From Ottowia sp. oral taxon 894 (lineage in GTDB: Bacteria; Pseudomonadota; Gammaproteobacteria; Burkholderiales; Burkholderiaceae_C), in contig NZ_CP012073.1 in assembly GCF_001262075.1 (NCBI RefSeq), positions 1,971,001-2,035,000 on the forward strand: DNA of 64,000 bases. The letters are read 5' to 3'. The position numbers and the translations under genes are program-made. Positions within the stretch are counted from its first letter, which is position 1, and every line of letters starts with the position of its first letter. This document shows positions 18,458 through 26,910 of the stretch, one piece after another. The notes under the pieces were generated by a model that searched no databases, was not told the origin of the DNA, and saw nothing but the letters and a program-made list of their open reading frames with translations.

Positions 18458-19518
18458 GCGATACCCCTCTGAAACTGGATGCCGCCCCCCTTGCCAACGC
18501 CACTGGAGACGACCCCTGGCAGGCCGCCGCTTCCGCAGCCCCTGCCGACTGGCTGGACGATGCCTCCGATGCAGTGGAAGCCGCCGCTGGCGCCGGCCCT
18601 GCCGCTGCGCACGGCGCGGCCGACGCGCTGGCGGGCCATGCCGATGCGATCGAGGCCGCCATCAACCAGGGGCTGGGCTGGTTCGTGGAGCAGTTCCGCC
18701 CCTTCTTTCAGGCTGTGCGCGCGCCCATTGACGGCACGCTCGGCGGCGTAGAGCGCCTGCTGACCGGCACGCCCATGCCCGTGATGGCGGCCCTGCTGGG
18801 GCTGCTGGCCTGGCAGTTCGCAGGGCGCGCCACGGCCCTCGGGGCCGTGCTCTCGCTGGCCGTGGTGGCGGCGCTGGGCGTGTGGGAGCAGGCCATGGTC
18901 ACGCTGGCGCTGGTGCTCACCTCGCTGCTGTTTTGCATCGTCATCGGGCTGCCGCTGGGCATCGCGCTGGCCGCCAGCGACCGCGCGCAGCGCCTCATCC
19001 GCCCGCTACTGGACGCCATGCAGACCACGCCCGCCTTCGTTTATCTGGTGCCCGTGGTCATGCTCTTTGGCATTGGCAACGTGCCGGGCGTCATCGTCAC
19101 CATCGTGTTCGCGCTGCCGCCGCTGGTGCGGCTGACCAACCTGGGCATCCGCCAGGTGCGGCCCGACCTGATCGAGGCCGCCCACGCCTACGGCGCCTCG
19201 CCCATGCAGATGCTGCTGAAAGTGCAGCTGCCGCTGGCGCTGCCTTCCATCATGGCGGGCATCAACCAGGCGCTCATGCTCAGCCTGTCGATGGTGGTCA
19301 TCGCCTCCATGATCGCCGTGGGCGGCCTGGGGCAAATGGTGCTGCGCGGCATCGGCCGGCTGGACATGGGGCTGGCCGCCGTGGGCGGCCTGGGCATCGT
19401 GCTGCTGGCCATCACGCTGGACCGCATCACCCAGGGCATGGGCCAGCCCCGCCGGGGCGTGCGCCACTGGTGGCAAAGCGGCCCGGCGGGGCTGATTGCG
19501 CGGCTGTTCCAGCGCTGA
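18454..19518 (+). CDS. proW: Glycine betaine/L-proline ABC transporter, permease
   Basis: 354 residues. An Ala-rich soluble N-terminus of about 100 residues, as in ProW, precedes a BPD_transp_1 domain with several membrane segments. The EAA-type loop [20 protein letters not shown], which docks on the ATPase, is clear near residue 245. It is translationally coupled to proV and lies 50 bp ahead of proX. Forms the inner-membrane channel. Confidence 0.95.
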   Translation: MSDTPLKLDAAPLANATGDDPWQAAASAAPADWLDDASDAVEAAAGAGPAAAHGAADALAGHADAIEAAINQGLGWFVEQFRPFFQAVRAPIDGTLGGVERLLTGTPMPVMAALLGLLAWQFAGRATALGAVLSLAVVAALGVWEQAMVTLALVLTSLLFCIVIGLPLGIALAASDRAQRLIRPLLDAMQTTPAFVYLVPVVMLFGIGNVPGVIVTIVFALPPLVRLTNLGIRQVRPDLIEAAHAYGASPMQMLLKVQLPLALPSIMAGINQALMLSLSMVVIASMIAVGGLGQMVLRGIGRLDMGLAAVGGLGIVLLAITLDRITQGMGQPRRGVRHWWQSGPAGLIARLFQR

Positions 19519-19568
19519 CTGCCCGCTTGGAACAGGTTCTTACCCACCCCGTGAAAGGAAACGCTTGC

Positions 19569-20594
19569 ATGAAACCGCTACGCCGCGCCTTCTTTGCCGC
19601 CTGTTTTGCCGCCAGCCTGGCGCTGGCTTTTGCGGCCTTTGCCGCCAGCGCCCGGGCCGAAGGCCGCCAGCCGGGCCAAGGCGTCAAGGTCTATCCCATC
19701 CAAAGCTCCATCGCCGAAGAAACCTTCCAGACCCTGCTGGTGGTCAAAGCGCTGGAGCAGCTGGGCTATGACGTGCAGCCCATCCGGGAAATCGAATACG
19801 CCACGGGCCACCTGGCCATCGCCAACGGCGACGCCACCTTGCTGGCCGCGCACTGGAACCCCCTGCACGCCGACTTCTACAAAAACGCCGGCGGCGACGC
19901 GCGCCTTTACCGCCAGGGGGCCTACTCCACCGGCGCCGTGCAGGGCTACCTGATCGACCGCAAAACCGCCGAGCAGCACCGCATCACCCACATCGACCAG
20001 CTCAAAAACCCCGAAATCGCCCGCCTGTTCGACGCCGACGGCGACGGCAAGGCCGACTTGACCGGCTGCAACCCCGGCTGGGGCTGCGAAGCCGTCATCG
20101 AGCACCAGCTCAGCGCCTACGGGCTGCGCGACACCGTCACCCACGTGCAAGGCGCTTACGCCGCCCTCATGGCCGACACCATCACCCGCTGGCGGCAGGG
20201 CAAACCCATCCTCTACTACACCTGGACGCCCTACTGGGTCAGCGGCGTGCTGCGCCCCGGCCAGGAAGTGGCCTGGCTGCAAGTGCCCTTTACCGCGCTG
20301 CCCGGCGAGCAAGCCGGGCAAGACACCCAGCTGCCCAACGGCAAAAACTACGGCTTCATCGCCAACCAGCAGCAAATCGTGGCCAACAAGGCATTTACCG
20401 ACGCGCACCCCGACGCCGCCCGGCTCTTTGCCGTCATGCAGCTGCCCGTGGGCGACATCAACGCCCAGAACCTGCGCATGAAAGACGGCGAAAACAAGCC
20501 CGCCGACATCGAACGCCACGTGCAGCGCTGGATTCGCGCGCACCAGGCCACCTTCGACGGCTGGCTGGAGCAAGCCCGCGCGGCGGCCCGCTGA
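19569..20594 (+). CDS. proX: Glycine betaine/L-proline-binding periplasmic protein
   Basis: 341 residues with a classical signal peptide (KPLRRAFFAACFAASLALAF, cleavage near ASARA-EG). The mature OpuAC-type binding protein has aromatic residues suited to a quaternary-ammonium cage (AHWNPLHADFY, NPGWGCEA, YYTWTPYWVSG). Last gene of proVWX, which here is complete and in the canonical order; a type A repeat follows 3 bp after the stop. Confidence 0.95.
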   Translation: MKPLRRAFFAACFAASLALAFAAFAASARAEGRQPGQGVKVYPIQSSIAEETFQTLLVVKALEQLGYDVQPIREIEYATGHLAIANGDATLLAAHWNPLHADFYKNAGGDARLYRQGAYSTGAVQGYLIDRKTAEQHRITHIDQLKNPEIARLFDADGDGKADLTGCNPGWGCEAVIEHQLSAYGLRDTVTHVQGAYAALMADTITRWRQGKPILYYTWTPYWVSGVLRPGQEVAWLQVPFTALPGEQAGQDTQLPNGKNYGFIANQQQIVANKAFTDAHPDAARLFAVMQLPVGDINAQNLRMKDGENKPADIERHVQRWIRAHQATFDGWLEQARAAAR

Positions 20595-20596
20595 TT

Positions 20597-20680
20597 AGCT
20601 CCTGATTACATAGCATGAAGTCCTAGTGGATACAGCGCAGAGCAGGTTTTAGAGCATCTGAATTTGCTCCTCTTTTTGAA
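20597..20680 (-). repeat. Type A intergenic repeat (A5)
   Basis: AGCTCCTGATTACATAGCAT, GAAGTCCTAGTGGATACAGC, ending AATTTGCTCCTCTTTTTG. It begins directly after proX. Confidence 0.85.
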
Positions 20681-20930
20681 TCAGCCTGAAAGGCATATGA
20701 GCCGGTTCAAAGATTGTCTGTGGGCGTTCACTTGCGGAAAGGCAATGCTGCAAAACTTCTCGCTGCCCGGCCGCTCGTTCAGGCGGATGGCGCAGGAGCT
20801 GGCCTTCCTGCCCGGCTGGCATTGCGCGGGACAGATTGCTGCCTTCTTGCGCGTCTTCCGCCAAATCGGGGCGAGCCGCAAGGCGCGAGCAGTGAATGAA
20901 TGGACATGCCCAGCTGAGTCCGTGGCGTGG
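20681..20930. other. Gene-poor spacer between two type A repeats
   Basis: The full proX-protease gap is 629 bp and holds repeats A5 and A6. Between and after them I see no gene; an open plus frame across 20664-20963 starts and ends inside the repeats and has no family resemblance. Confidence 0.5.
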
Positions 20931-21016
20931 TTTTGCTCTTCTATCAATAGCAAGACGTCCTAGTGCAGACTGCGAGAAACGGTATTTCGACCCTGCTGAA
21001 TCTGCTCCTGTTTCGA
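20931..21016 (-). repeat. Type A intergenic repeat (A6)
   Basis: TTTTGCTCTTCTATCAATAG, CAAGACGTCCTAGTGCAGAC, ending TCTGCTCCTGTTTC. Same orientation as A5, 334 bp apart. Confidence 0.82.
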
Positions 21017-21182
21017 TATTGGACGGCGGGTTGGCCTCGATGAAATGCCTCTTCCATTCACGCTCTGATACACAGGGTAACTACTTAAAAGACGGGCTTC
21101 GCATTTTTTCGTTCAGACTCAAAACACCTGCGGCGCTTGTGCGTGAATCATCAGAACAAGCCCGCTTTCCGCTTTTCTTGAC

Positions 21183-21203
21183 GGGCGCATTCCGCCCTTT
21201 TTT
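21183..21203 (+). terminator. Weak terminator-like hairpin in protease leader
   Basis: GGGCG-CATTC-CGCCC followed by TTTTTT, ending 5 bp before the GAGGAG ribosome site of the protease gene. The stem is only 5 bp. It could attenuate read-through into the gene. Confidence 0.4.
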
Positions 21204-21223
21204 CATGTGAGGAGATGCACACC

Positions 21224-22750
21224 ATGACCTTTAAGACCAAAACCAGCCTGATGGCCGCCGCCGTCCTGACGGCGATGATGCTGGCCGCTTGCGGCGGCGA
21301 TGACGACGGCGGCGAGGTGCCCGTGCCCACGCCTAACCCCAACAATCCTTCCAACCCTTCTAACCCTTCCAACCCCAGCGCCACAGGCCGCATTGAGCCG
21401 TATGACCTGCCAGCCAAGGTCGAAGCCAAGGCAGCGGCCCGCAGCCGCCTGCCCGCGCAGGCGCCCATCGCGCAGGTGGACCTTGGCGCGCTGGCGCAAG
21501 CCAAGTCTGATGAGGTGCTGAACCAGAACAGCGGCCCCGGCGTGCCTCTGCAAATCGGCTTGGCCCGCCCTGCGCAGGCCACCGCCGCAGCGGGCGATTT
21601 CGCCGGCCTGCTGAACTGGACGCCCACGGCCGATGGCGCGCAAGTGGCGGCTATCCGCTTCACGTCTGACCAGGCCTACGGCGTGCGCTTGGGCTTGAAA
21701 GTGGAGCAGCTGCCTGAAGAGGCCGTGCTGCGCTTTTATGGCGACGTGAATGACGCCGCAGGCGGCGAAGTCGTGGAAGTCAGCGCGAAAAAAGTGCTGG
21801 AGCTGCTGGCGCTTAACCGGCAGGCGGGCGTGAAGGGCGACGAGGCCGTCACTTACTGGGGGCCTGACTTCGGCGGCGCGGCGACCACGCTGGAAATCGA
21901 GCTGCCCGCCACCGTCCGCACCACAGACGTGCAGCTGTCCGTCCCCTCGGTCATGCACAACGTGATCGACCCCGCCCGCGTGCATGACTTCCAGCTCAAG
22001 GGCGTCGGCGACGCCGGAAGCTGCAACCTCAATGTCACCTGCAACAGCGCGCTGTTGAACACCGAAAGCCGCGCCGAAGCGCAGATGAGCTTCGCCAGCG
22101 ACGGCAAGCAATACGTATGCACCGGCACGCTGATGAACGACGCCAAAAACAGCGGCACGCCCTACTTCCTCACGGCCAACCACTGCCTGTCCACGCAGGC
22201 CGTGGCTTCCACGCTGCAAACGCGCTGGTTCTTCCGCGCCGCCAGCTGCGGCAGCGCCAACAGCATGTACAGCGGCGCGCGGCAGCTGAGCGGCGGCGCG
22301 CGCATGCTCTACGCATCGGCCAACACCGACACCGCGTTCATGCAGCTCAATGAACAGCCGCCTGCAGGCGTGCGCTATGCCGGCTCGTACTTTGGCGGCG
22401 TGGTTGGCCTTGAAACGGAAGTGACAGGCGTGCATAACCCGCGGGGCGATTTGCAGAAATACAGCATTGGCACTGTGAAAGCCTATGCCCGCCAGGTTCA
22501 AACGAGCCAAGGCACGGCCTTGCAGACCAGCGCCACGCCGCAGAACTTTTTGGCTGTGGTGTGGAGCCAAGGCACGACCGAAGGCGGCAGCAGCGGCTCC
22601 GGTCTGTTCCGCACCATTGGCAGCACCCGCTATGTCGTTGGCCAGCTCTTCGGCGGTGACGCCAGCTGCGCCAACCGCGAGGGCGGCGATGCCTATGGCC
22701 GCTTCGACCTGGCCTATAGCGCCGCTCTCAGCCGCTGGCTGAATCCGTAA
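21224..22750 (+). CDS. Lipoprotein trypsin-like serine protease, lysyl endopeptidase-like
   Basis: 508 residues. The signal peptide ends in a lipobox with C23 (LAAC), followed by an acidic and Asn-Pro-Ser tandem linker (NPS repeated at about 41-52). The C-terminal half resembles Achromobacter/Lysobacter lysyl endopeptidases: TANHC with catalytic His320, NTDTAF with Asp369, and TEGGSSGSG with the nucleophile near Ser457. Paired cysteines (C267/C273, C299/C321 and others) fit extracytoplasmic disulfides. Expected to be an outer-membrane-anchored or shed protease; Lys-specific cleavage is inference. ATG 21224 is preferred over 21215 because GAGGAG sits at the right distance. Confidence 0.88.
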   Translation: MTFKTKTSLMAAAVLTAMMLAACGGDDDGGEVPVPTPNPNNPSNPSNPSNPSATGRIEPYDLPAKVEAKAAARSRLPAQAPIAQVDLGALAQAKSDEVLNQNSGPGVPLQIGLARPAQATAAAGDFAGLLNWTPTADGAQVAAIRFTSDQAYGVRLGLKVEQLPEEAVLRFYGDVNDAAGGEVVEVSAKKVLELLALNRQAGVKGDEAVTYWGPDFGGAATTLEIELPATVRTTDVQLSVPSVMHNVIDPARVHDFQLKGVGDAGSCNLNVTCNSALLNTESRAEAQMSFASDGKQYVCTGTLMNDAKNSGTPYFLTANHCLSTQAVASTLQTRWFFRAASCGSANSMYSGARQLSGGARMLYASANTDTAFMQLNEQPPAGVRYAGSYFGGVVGLETEVTGVHNPRGDLQKYSIGTVKAYARQVQTSQGTALQTSATPQNFLAVVWSQGTTEGGSSGSGLFRTIGSTRYVVGQLFGGDASCANREGGDAYGRFDLAYSAALSRWLNP

Positions 22751-22780
22751 ACCGCAGCCTCTCCAAGGCGCATTGAAACG

Positions 22781-22811
22781 CCGCCACGGCCTGCCGCCGT
22801 GGCGGTTTTTT
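22781..22811 (+). terminator. Intrinsic terminator of the protease gene
   Basis: CCGCCACGGC pairs with GCCGTGGCGG around CTGCC and is followed by TTTTTTAT. It ends 13 bp before the next start. Confidence 0.92.
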
Positions 22812-22823
22812 ATCGGACAAATC

Positions 22824-23366
22824 ATGTATTGCCCCCGCTGCCAAACCATATTGCTGCGCGCCGCCCGGCTGGAGGACGGCCTGGTTGGCGAAAGCTGCCA
22901 GAGCTGCCAGGGCGCGCTCGTGGGCCTGGCCCATTACCGTGACTGGGCGGAGCGCGCCCCGCTGCCGCAGGATGCCGAGGCCGGCGCCCCAGCCGCTGAC
23001 GTGCAGCCCGTGCCCGATGGCCAGCGCGCCCTGCGCTGCCCCAAATGCAGCCGCCTCATGAGCCGCTACCGCATTGGCCACGGCGTGAGCAACGCACTGG
23101 ATTTGTGCCCCGCCTGCGACGAAGCCTGGCTGGATGGCGGCGAGTGGCGTCTGCTGCGCGCGCTGCAATTGAGCCGCCACGTGCCCCGCATCTTCACGCA
23201 AGCCTGGCAGCACCGCATCCGCGCCGAGCAGCAGGCCCAGACCGCCCGCGAGCGCCTGCGCCAGCAACTGGGCGAAGAAGACGCAGCCAAGACGCAGGCG
23301 CTGCGCGAATGGCTGCAGGGCCACCCCAAGCGCAACCTCATCCTGCAATGGCTGAGCCGGCCTTGA
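22824..23366 (+). CDS. Zinc-ribbon (TFIIB-type) protein
   Basis: 180 residues with two four-cysteine zinc ribbons: CPRC...CQSC at residues 3-29 and CPKC...CPAC with DEAWLDGGEW, the zf-TFIIB-type bacterial family. The C-terminal 60 residues are charged and probably helical (EQQAQTARERLRQQLGEED). No membrane segment. Role unknown; family members may bind nucleic acid or protein. It starts 13 bp after the previous terminator and may rely on a promoter within or beyond it. Confidence 0.8.
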   Translation: MYCPRCQTILLRAARLEDGLVGESCQSCQGALVGLAHYRDWAERAPLPQDAEAGAPAADVQPVPDGQRALRCPKCSRLMSRYRIGHGVSNALDLCPACDEAWLDGGEWRLLRALQLSRHVPRIFTQAWQHRIRAEQQAQTARERLRQQLGEEDAAKTQALREWLQGHPKRNLILQWLSRP

Positions 23367-23519
23367 GCGCCTGTTCATGATTGGGCCGTGAGGACGAAGC
23401 GCGGCCTTGGGTGGGGCCAATCCTGGCCTGCGCCGCATGGCCGTCAGCGGAAGGCTCAGGCGCGGCCAGTGGATGGCGGGCGGGGTTTTGGAGCCAGTCC
23501 CGCCCGCCAAGCCATGTCC

Positions 23520-23604
23520 AAAACAGGAGCAAATTCAAGGGGCTAAAACGCCCATCTGCGCAGTTTCTACTAGGACATCATGCTATGGATAAGGGAGCGA
23601 AAAA
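23520..23604 (+). repeat. Type A intergenic repeat (A7)
   Basis: AAAACAGGAGCAAATTCAAG, then CTACTAGGACATCATGCTAT and AAGGGAGCGAAA. Convergent gap between the zinc-ribbon gene and the copper chaperone gene; the rest of this 323-bp gap holds nothing recognisable. Confidence 0.85.
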
Positions 23605-23689
23605 GCGCTGCTGATCCGCTCTCTCCCGCCCGTTCTTCCGCTTGCTCCAGCGTTTGCGGCCGGGCGGCGGGCAGGGCCGGGGCCGGTTT

Positions 23690-23887
23690 TCAGGCCAGCA
23701 CTTCGTAGCCTTCTTCGCGGATGGCGGCGGCCAGCGCCTCGCGCGGCTGGCCGGATTCCACGCGCACGCTCTTTTGCGCGCGGTCGATGCTCACTTGCGC
23801 GGCGGCGTCCAACTGTTTGATGGCGCGGGTGACGGCGGCTTCGCAGTGGCCGCAGGTCATGCCCTCGACGGTGAATTGGTGTGTCAT
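23690..23887 (-). CDS. Copper chaperone, HMA domain (CopZ-like)
   Basis: 65 residues forming one complete HMA domain with the metal-binding GMTCGHC at residues 9-15 and the usual C-terminal GYEVLA. Such proteins carry Cu(I), or other soft metals, to P-type ATPases or regulators. GAAAGGAAAC precedes the ATG at good spacing. No copper ATPase or CueR gene is adjacent, so the partner must be elsewhere. Confidence 0.93.
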   Translation of the reverse strand: MTHQFTVEGMTCGHCEAAVTRAIKQLDAAAQVSIDRAQKSVRVESGQPREALAAAIREEGYEVLA

Positions 23888-24009
23888 GGCTGTTTCCTTT
23901 CTTCTGGAGTTGCGGTGAAGTGTTGAAGATGAGACTGGCTGCGCCGCATTCAAGCGCGGCGGGCCGGGCGCTTTCATGCGCCGCGCCGCCGCACGCCAGC
24001 ATGCGCTTG

Positions 24010-24190
24010 CTTGTCATTCATTTGCCGTCCAATCTGAATGACAACACGGTTTGTCCTTCATGGAGCAAGGGCAAGCTGCTTTGTCGTTCATGAAATCAAT
24101 TTTTTGAATCACAACGCGGTTTGCTCTTGATGGCGCAAGCACAAATCGCGTTGTCGTTAATATGATTGCGTTTTTTAATGACAATGCAGG
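24010..24190. repeat. Tandem 70-bp iterons upstream of the Fic gene
   Basis: The motif TTTGTCNTTCAT recurs at about 24010, 24051, 24081, 24121 (degenerate) and 24151. Its inverse AATGACAAC/T recurs at 24037, 24107 and 24177. The spacing is 70 bp between equivalent sites, giving about two and a half imperfect units. Within a unit the inverse and direct sites face each other as GACAAC-ACGG-TTTGTC. Ends 16 bp before the Fic start. Looks like a multi-site operator. Confidence 0.7.
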
Positions 24191-24206
24191 CCGCAGGAGA
24201 TAAGGC

Positions 24207-25334
24207 ATGCCGCTGGACTTCACTTCCGCCGTTCACTATCACTTGGGGCAGTTTCCGCCTGGTGCGCCAAATTACGCGCGATTGATGCAGGGGCTGCTGG
24301 ACGCCACGGCGGCGCTGGCGCGCTATGACCAGATGCTGCGCGGCCTGCACAACAGCGAGCTGTTCGTGGCGCCGTTGCGCGGGCAGGAAGCGGTGGTGTC
24401 TTCACGCATGGAGGGCACGATCAGCACGCTGGATGAAGTTCTGCTGCTGGAAGCCGAGTTCGGTCATGGCGATAACGAGCGCGCTTCACGCGAGCTGCGT
24501 TCTGACGCGGTGGAAACAGCCCTCTATCGCCGGGCCATGAATACGGCGCAAGCCATGATGCAGGAGGGGCGCCCCTTGTCCGAATCGCTGCTCAAAAGCA
24601 TGCACCGGCAGCTGCTTTCCTTTGGGCGCGGGGCCGGCAAGTCGCCCGGAGCCTACAAACACGAGCAGAACTACGTGGGCGAACGCGGAAGCGGCCAGGT
24701 GAGCTTTGTGCCAGTGGCGCCGGAGCATTTGCCCGGCGGCATGCAAGCGCTGTTTCGCCTGATGGATGACGAGGCCATGCCCGTTCTGCTGCGCACGGCG
24801 CTGGCGCATGCCGAATTCGAGGCGCTGCATCCGTTTGAAGACGGCAATGGCCGCCTGGGCCGGATGCTGATCACGCTGATGCTGTGGCGCGGCCGGGCGA
24901 TTGCCGAGCCGCACTTCTACATCAGCCGCTACCTTGAAGACCACAAGGATGAGTATGTGCAACGCCTGCGCAATGTGTCCGCGCAAGGGGACTGGGACGG
25001 CTGGTGCGCCTTCTTCCTGGAAGCCGTGGCGCGGCAGGCCGAGGCGAATCTGGCCGCAGCGCAGGGCATCCGCGACCTTTATGAAGAGATGAAGCCGCGC
25101 TTTGCCGACGTGCTTGCGTCCAGGCATGCCGTGGCGGCGCTGGATTACTTGTTTGCCAATCCGGTTTTCAGCAACAGCCGCTTCATCCGCAACGCGGGCA
25201 TCCCGGGGCAGACAGCCGCGCGTTTCAGCCGCGTGCTGCTGCAACAAGGGCTGCTGGAAACCGTGCGCGAGCCTGCCGGGCAGCGCCCAGCGATTTACCG
25301 CTTTGAGCCCCTGATGCGCAAAGTGCGGGTATAG
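24207..25334 (+). CDS. Fic family protein (AMP-transferase/filamentation-type) with C-terminal winged-helix region
   Basis: 375 residues. The Fic core motif HPFEDGNGRLGR lies at 208-219, with the catalytic histidine at 208. SSRMEG at 65-70 fits the (S/T)xxxE(G/N) inhibitory helix, here N-terminal to the core (class II). An N-terminal DUF4172/Fic_N-like segment and a C-terminal region (NSRFIRNAGIPGQTAARFSRVLLQQGLLE) resembling a winged helix complete the usual long Fic protein. Expected activity is AMPylation of protein targets, held in check by the inhibitory motif. AGGAGA precedes ATG 24207. No separate antitoxin is adjacent. The upstream iterons suggest autoregulation through the C-terminal DNA-binding region. 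Confidence 0.93.
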   Translation: MPLDFTSAVHYHLGQFPPGAPNYARLMQGLLDATAALARYDQMLRGLHNSELFVAPLRGQEAVVSSRMEGTISTLDEVLLLEAEFGHGDNERASRELRSDAVETALYRRAMNTAQAMMQEGRPLSESLLKSMHRQLLSFGRGAGKSPGAYKHEQNYVGERGSGQVSFVPVAPEHLPGGMQALFRLMDDEAMPVLLRTALAHAEFEALHPFEDGNGRLGRMLITLMLWRGRAIAEPHFYISRYLEDHKDEYVQRLRNVSAQGDWDGWCAFFLEAVARQAEANLAAAQGIRDLYEEMKPRFADVLASRHAVAALDYLFANPVFSNSRFIRNAGIPGQTAARFSRVLLQQGLLETVREPAGQRPAIYRFEPLMRKVRV

Positions 25335-25398
25335 GAGCTGGTTCAAAGTCTGGCCGCAAACCGGTTTTTGCCGCCGATCGCGCCCCGCAAGCTCTCTT

Positions 25399-25482
25399 TT
25401 TCGCTACTTTCTCGATAGCGGCAGGTCCCGTCAAACTGTGCGACAGGGGCGTTTTTGAGGGCTTGAAATCTGCTCTCACAAA
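25399..25482 (-). repeat. Degenerate type A repeat (A8)
   Basis: TTTTTCGCTACTTTCTCGAT, AGCGGCAGGTCCCGTCAAAC, then GGGCGTTTTTGAGG and AAATCTGCTCTC. The order of motifs is kept but the core is strongly diverged. Convergent gap between the Fic and MATE genes. Confidence 0.55.
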
Positions 25483-25516
25483 AAGAGCGAAATGCGCGAA
25501 GCCTGGGGCCTGGTTT

Positions 25517-26908
25517 TCAGCGTTTTTTCAGTGCCGCGCGCCACAGCGTGGCTGCCAGGGTCAGGCCCGTCAGGCCCTGGGCCAGGGCGATGGCGCACCA
25601 GAAGGCCAGGGGCGAGCGCCAGGCGGGCCAAGGCCCCAGGCCGGTGAAGGCCAGGGCATGGCCCGTAGGCAGGCCCAGGCCCCACAGCAGCACGGCGTAG
25701 ATGACGAAGGGCAGGGTGGTGATGCGGTAGCTGCGCAGCGCGAAGAGGCTGGCGGCCTGAAGGGCGTCGCCCAGGTGGTAGGCGGCCACGGCGGGCAGCA
25801 GCGCGGCCGCGGCGGCGGCAATGGCGGCGTCGCCCACATACAGCCGCGCGATGGGGCCTGCGGCCAGGGCGATCAGGCTGGCGGTGCAGGCGGCCAGCAC
25901 GGCCGTTGCGGCCATGCCCACGGCGGCGGCGTGGCGCGCGCGGGCGGGCTGGCCCGCGCCCAGCCAGTGGCTGATGCGGGCGCTGGCGGCAATGCCCAGC
26001 GCCAGCGGGGCCATGAAGACCACGGTGGCCACGCTGGCGGCGATTTGGTGGCTGGCGGCGGCCAGCGCGCCCAGGCGGGCGACGAGCAGGGCCATGAAGG
26101 TGAACGAGGTCACTTCCACCACGACCGCCAGCGCGGCGGGCACGCCCAGGCGCAAGAAGGCGGCAAGCTGCCGCCAGTCGGGCCGCTCCGGCTTTTGCCA
26201 GATGGCGTAGGGCGCGTACAGGGGCCGCCCGCGCAGCAGCGCCAGCGCGGCGAGCATGAGGCCCGCGTAAACGGCCAGCGTGGCCCAGGCGCAGCCTGCC
26301 GCGCCTTGCGCGGGCACGCCCAGGCCGCCAAAGGTGAACCAGGCCGAAAGGGCCGCCTTGGGCAGCACTGCGCCAATTTGCAGGGCCGTGACCAGCCGGG
26401 GCTGCCCCAGGCTCTGGTTGAGCGTGCTGTAGAGGCGGAAAAACAGCGCGGGCGGCAGTGCCCAGGCTTGCACGGCCAGGTAGCGGCGCGCTTCGGCCTG
26501 CAAGGCCTCGGGCACTTGCGCGGCGTCCAGCAGGGGGCCGGGCATGAGCAGCACGGCCATGCCCAGCGCGCTGGCGGCGGCCAGCAGGTAAAGCGACTGG
26601 CGCACCGACTGGCCCAGCTGCCGCAGGCGGCCCGCGCCGCGCAGCTCGGCCCACACGGGCAGCAGGGCCTGCAACAGGCCCATCAGGCCCACCTGCACGG
26701 TCACGTAAACGGCCACGCTGACAGACAGCGCGGCCAGCGCGTCTTGCGAGTAGCGCCCGGCAATGAGCGTGTCGGCCAGGCCAAAGGCCACGGCGGCCAG
26801 CTGCCCGGCCAGCACCACGGCGGCGTGGCGGGCGATGGCGGCCAGCTCGCCGCCCCGGCTCCGGGCGGCGCTAGCGGGGCGGGCGGGGTGTTCAGGGGCG
26901 CGCGCCAT
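25517..26908 (-). CDS. MATE family efflux transporter
   Basis: About 463 residues with twelve hydrophobic segments in two MatE halves. The first half begins at HAAVVLAGQLAAVAFGLADTLIAGRYSQDALAA and the second near LRLGVPAALAVVVEVTSFTFMALLVARLG. Family members export cationic drugs or toxic metabolites using Na+ or H+. ATG 26908 is chosen for its upstream AGGTGA; a GTG at 26914 would overlap the stop of the preceding regulator gene. The tight overlap puts it in one operon with the XRE regulator. Confidence 0.9.
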   Translation of the reverse strand: MARAPEHPARPASAARSRGGELAAIARHAAVVLAGQLAAVAFGLADTLIAGRYSQDALAALSVSVAVYVTVQVGLMGLLQALLPVWAELRGAGRLRQLGQSVRQSLYLLAAASALGMAVLLMPGPLLDAAQVPEALQAEARRYLAVQAWALPPALFFRLYSTLNQSLGQPRLVTALQIGAVLPKAALSAWFTFGGLGVPAQGAAGCAWATLAVYAGLMLAALALLRGRPLYAPYAIWQKPERPDWRQLAAFLRLGVPAALAVVVEVTSFTFMALLVARLGALAAASHQIAASVATVVFMAPLALGIAASARISHWLGAGQPARARHAAAVGMAATAVLAACTASLIALAAGPIARLYVGDAAIAAAAAALLPAVAAYHLGDALQAASLFALRSYRITTLPFVIYAVLLWGLGLPTGHALAFTGLGPWPAWRSPLAFWCAIALAQGLTGLTLAATLWRAALKKR

Positions 26909-26910
26909 GC

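Noticed and set aside
20664-20963. 99-codon plus frame between proX and the protease
   Set aside because: It starts and ends inside type A repeats and has no ribosome site or family likeness.
24010-24190. CRISPR-like array before the Fic gene
   Set aside because: Units are 70 bp with imperfect repeats and no spacer structure of constant repeat plus unique spacer; no cas genes nearby.
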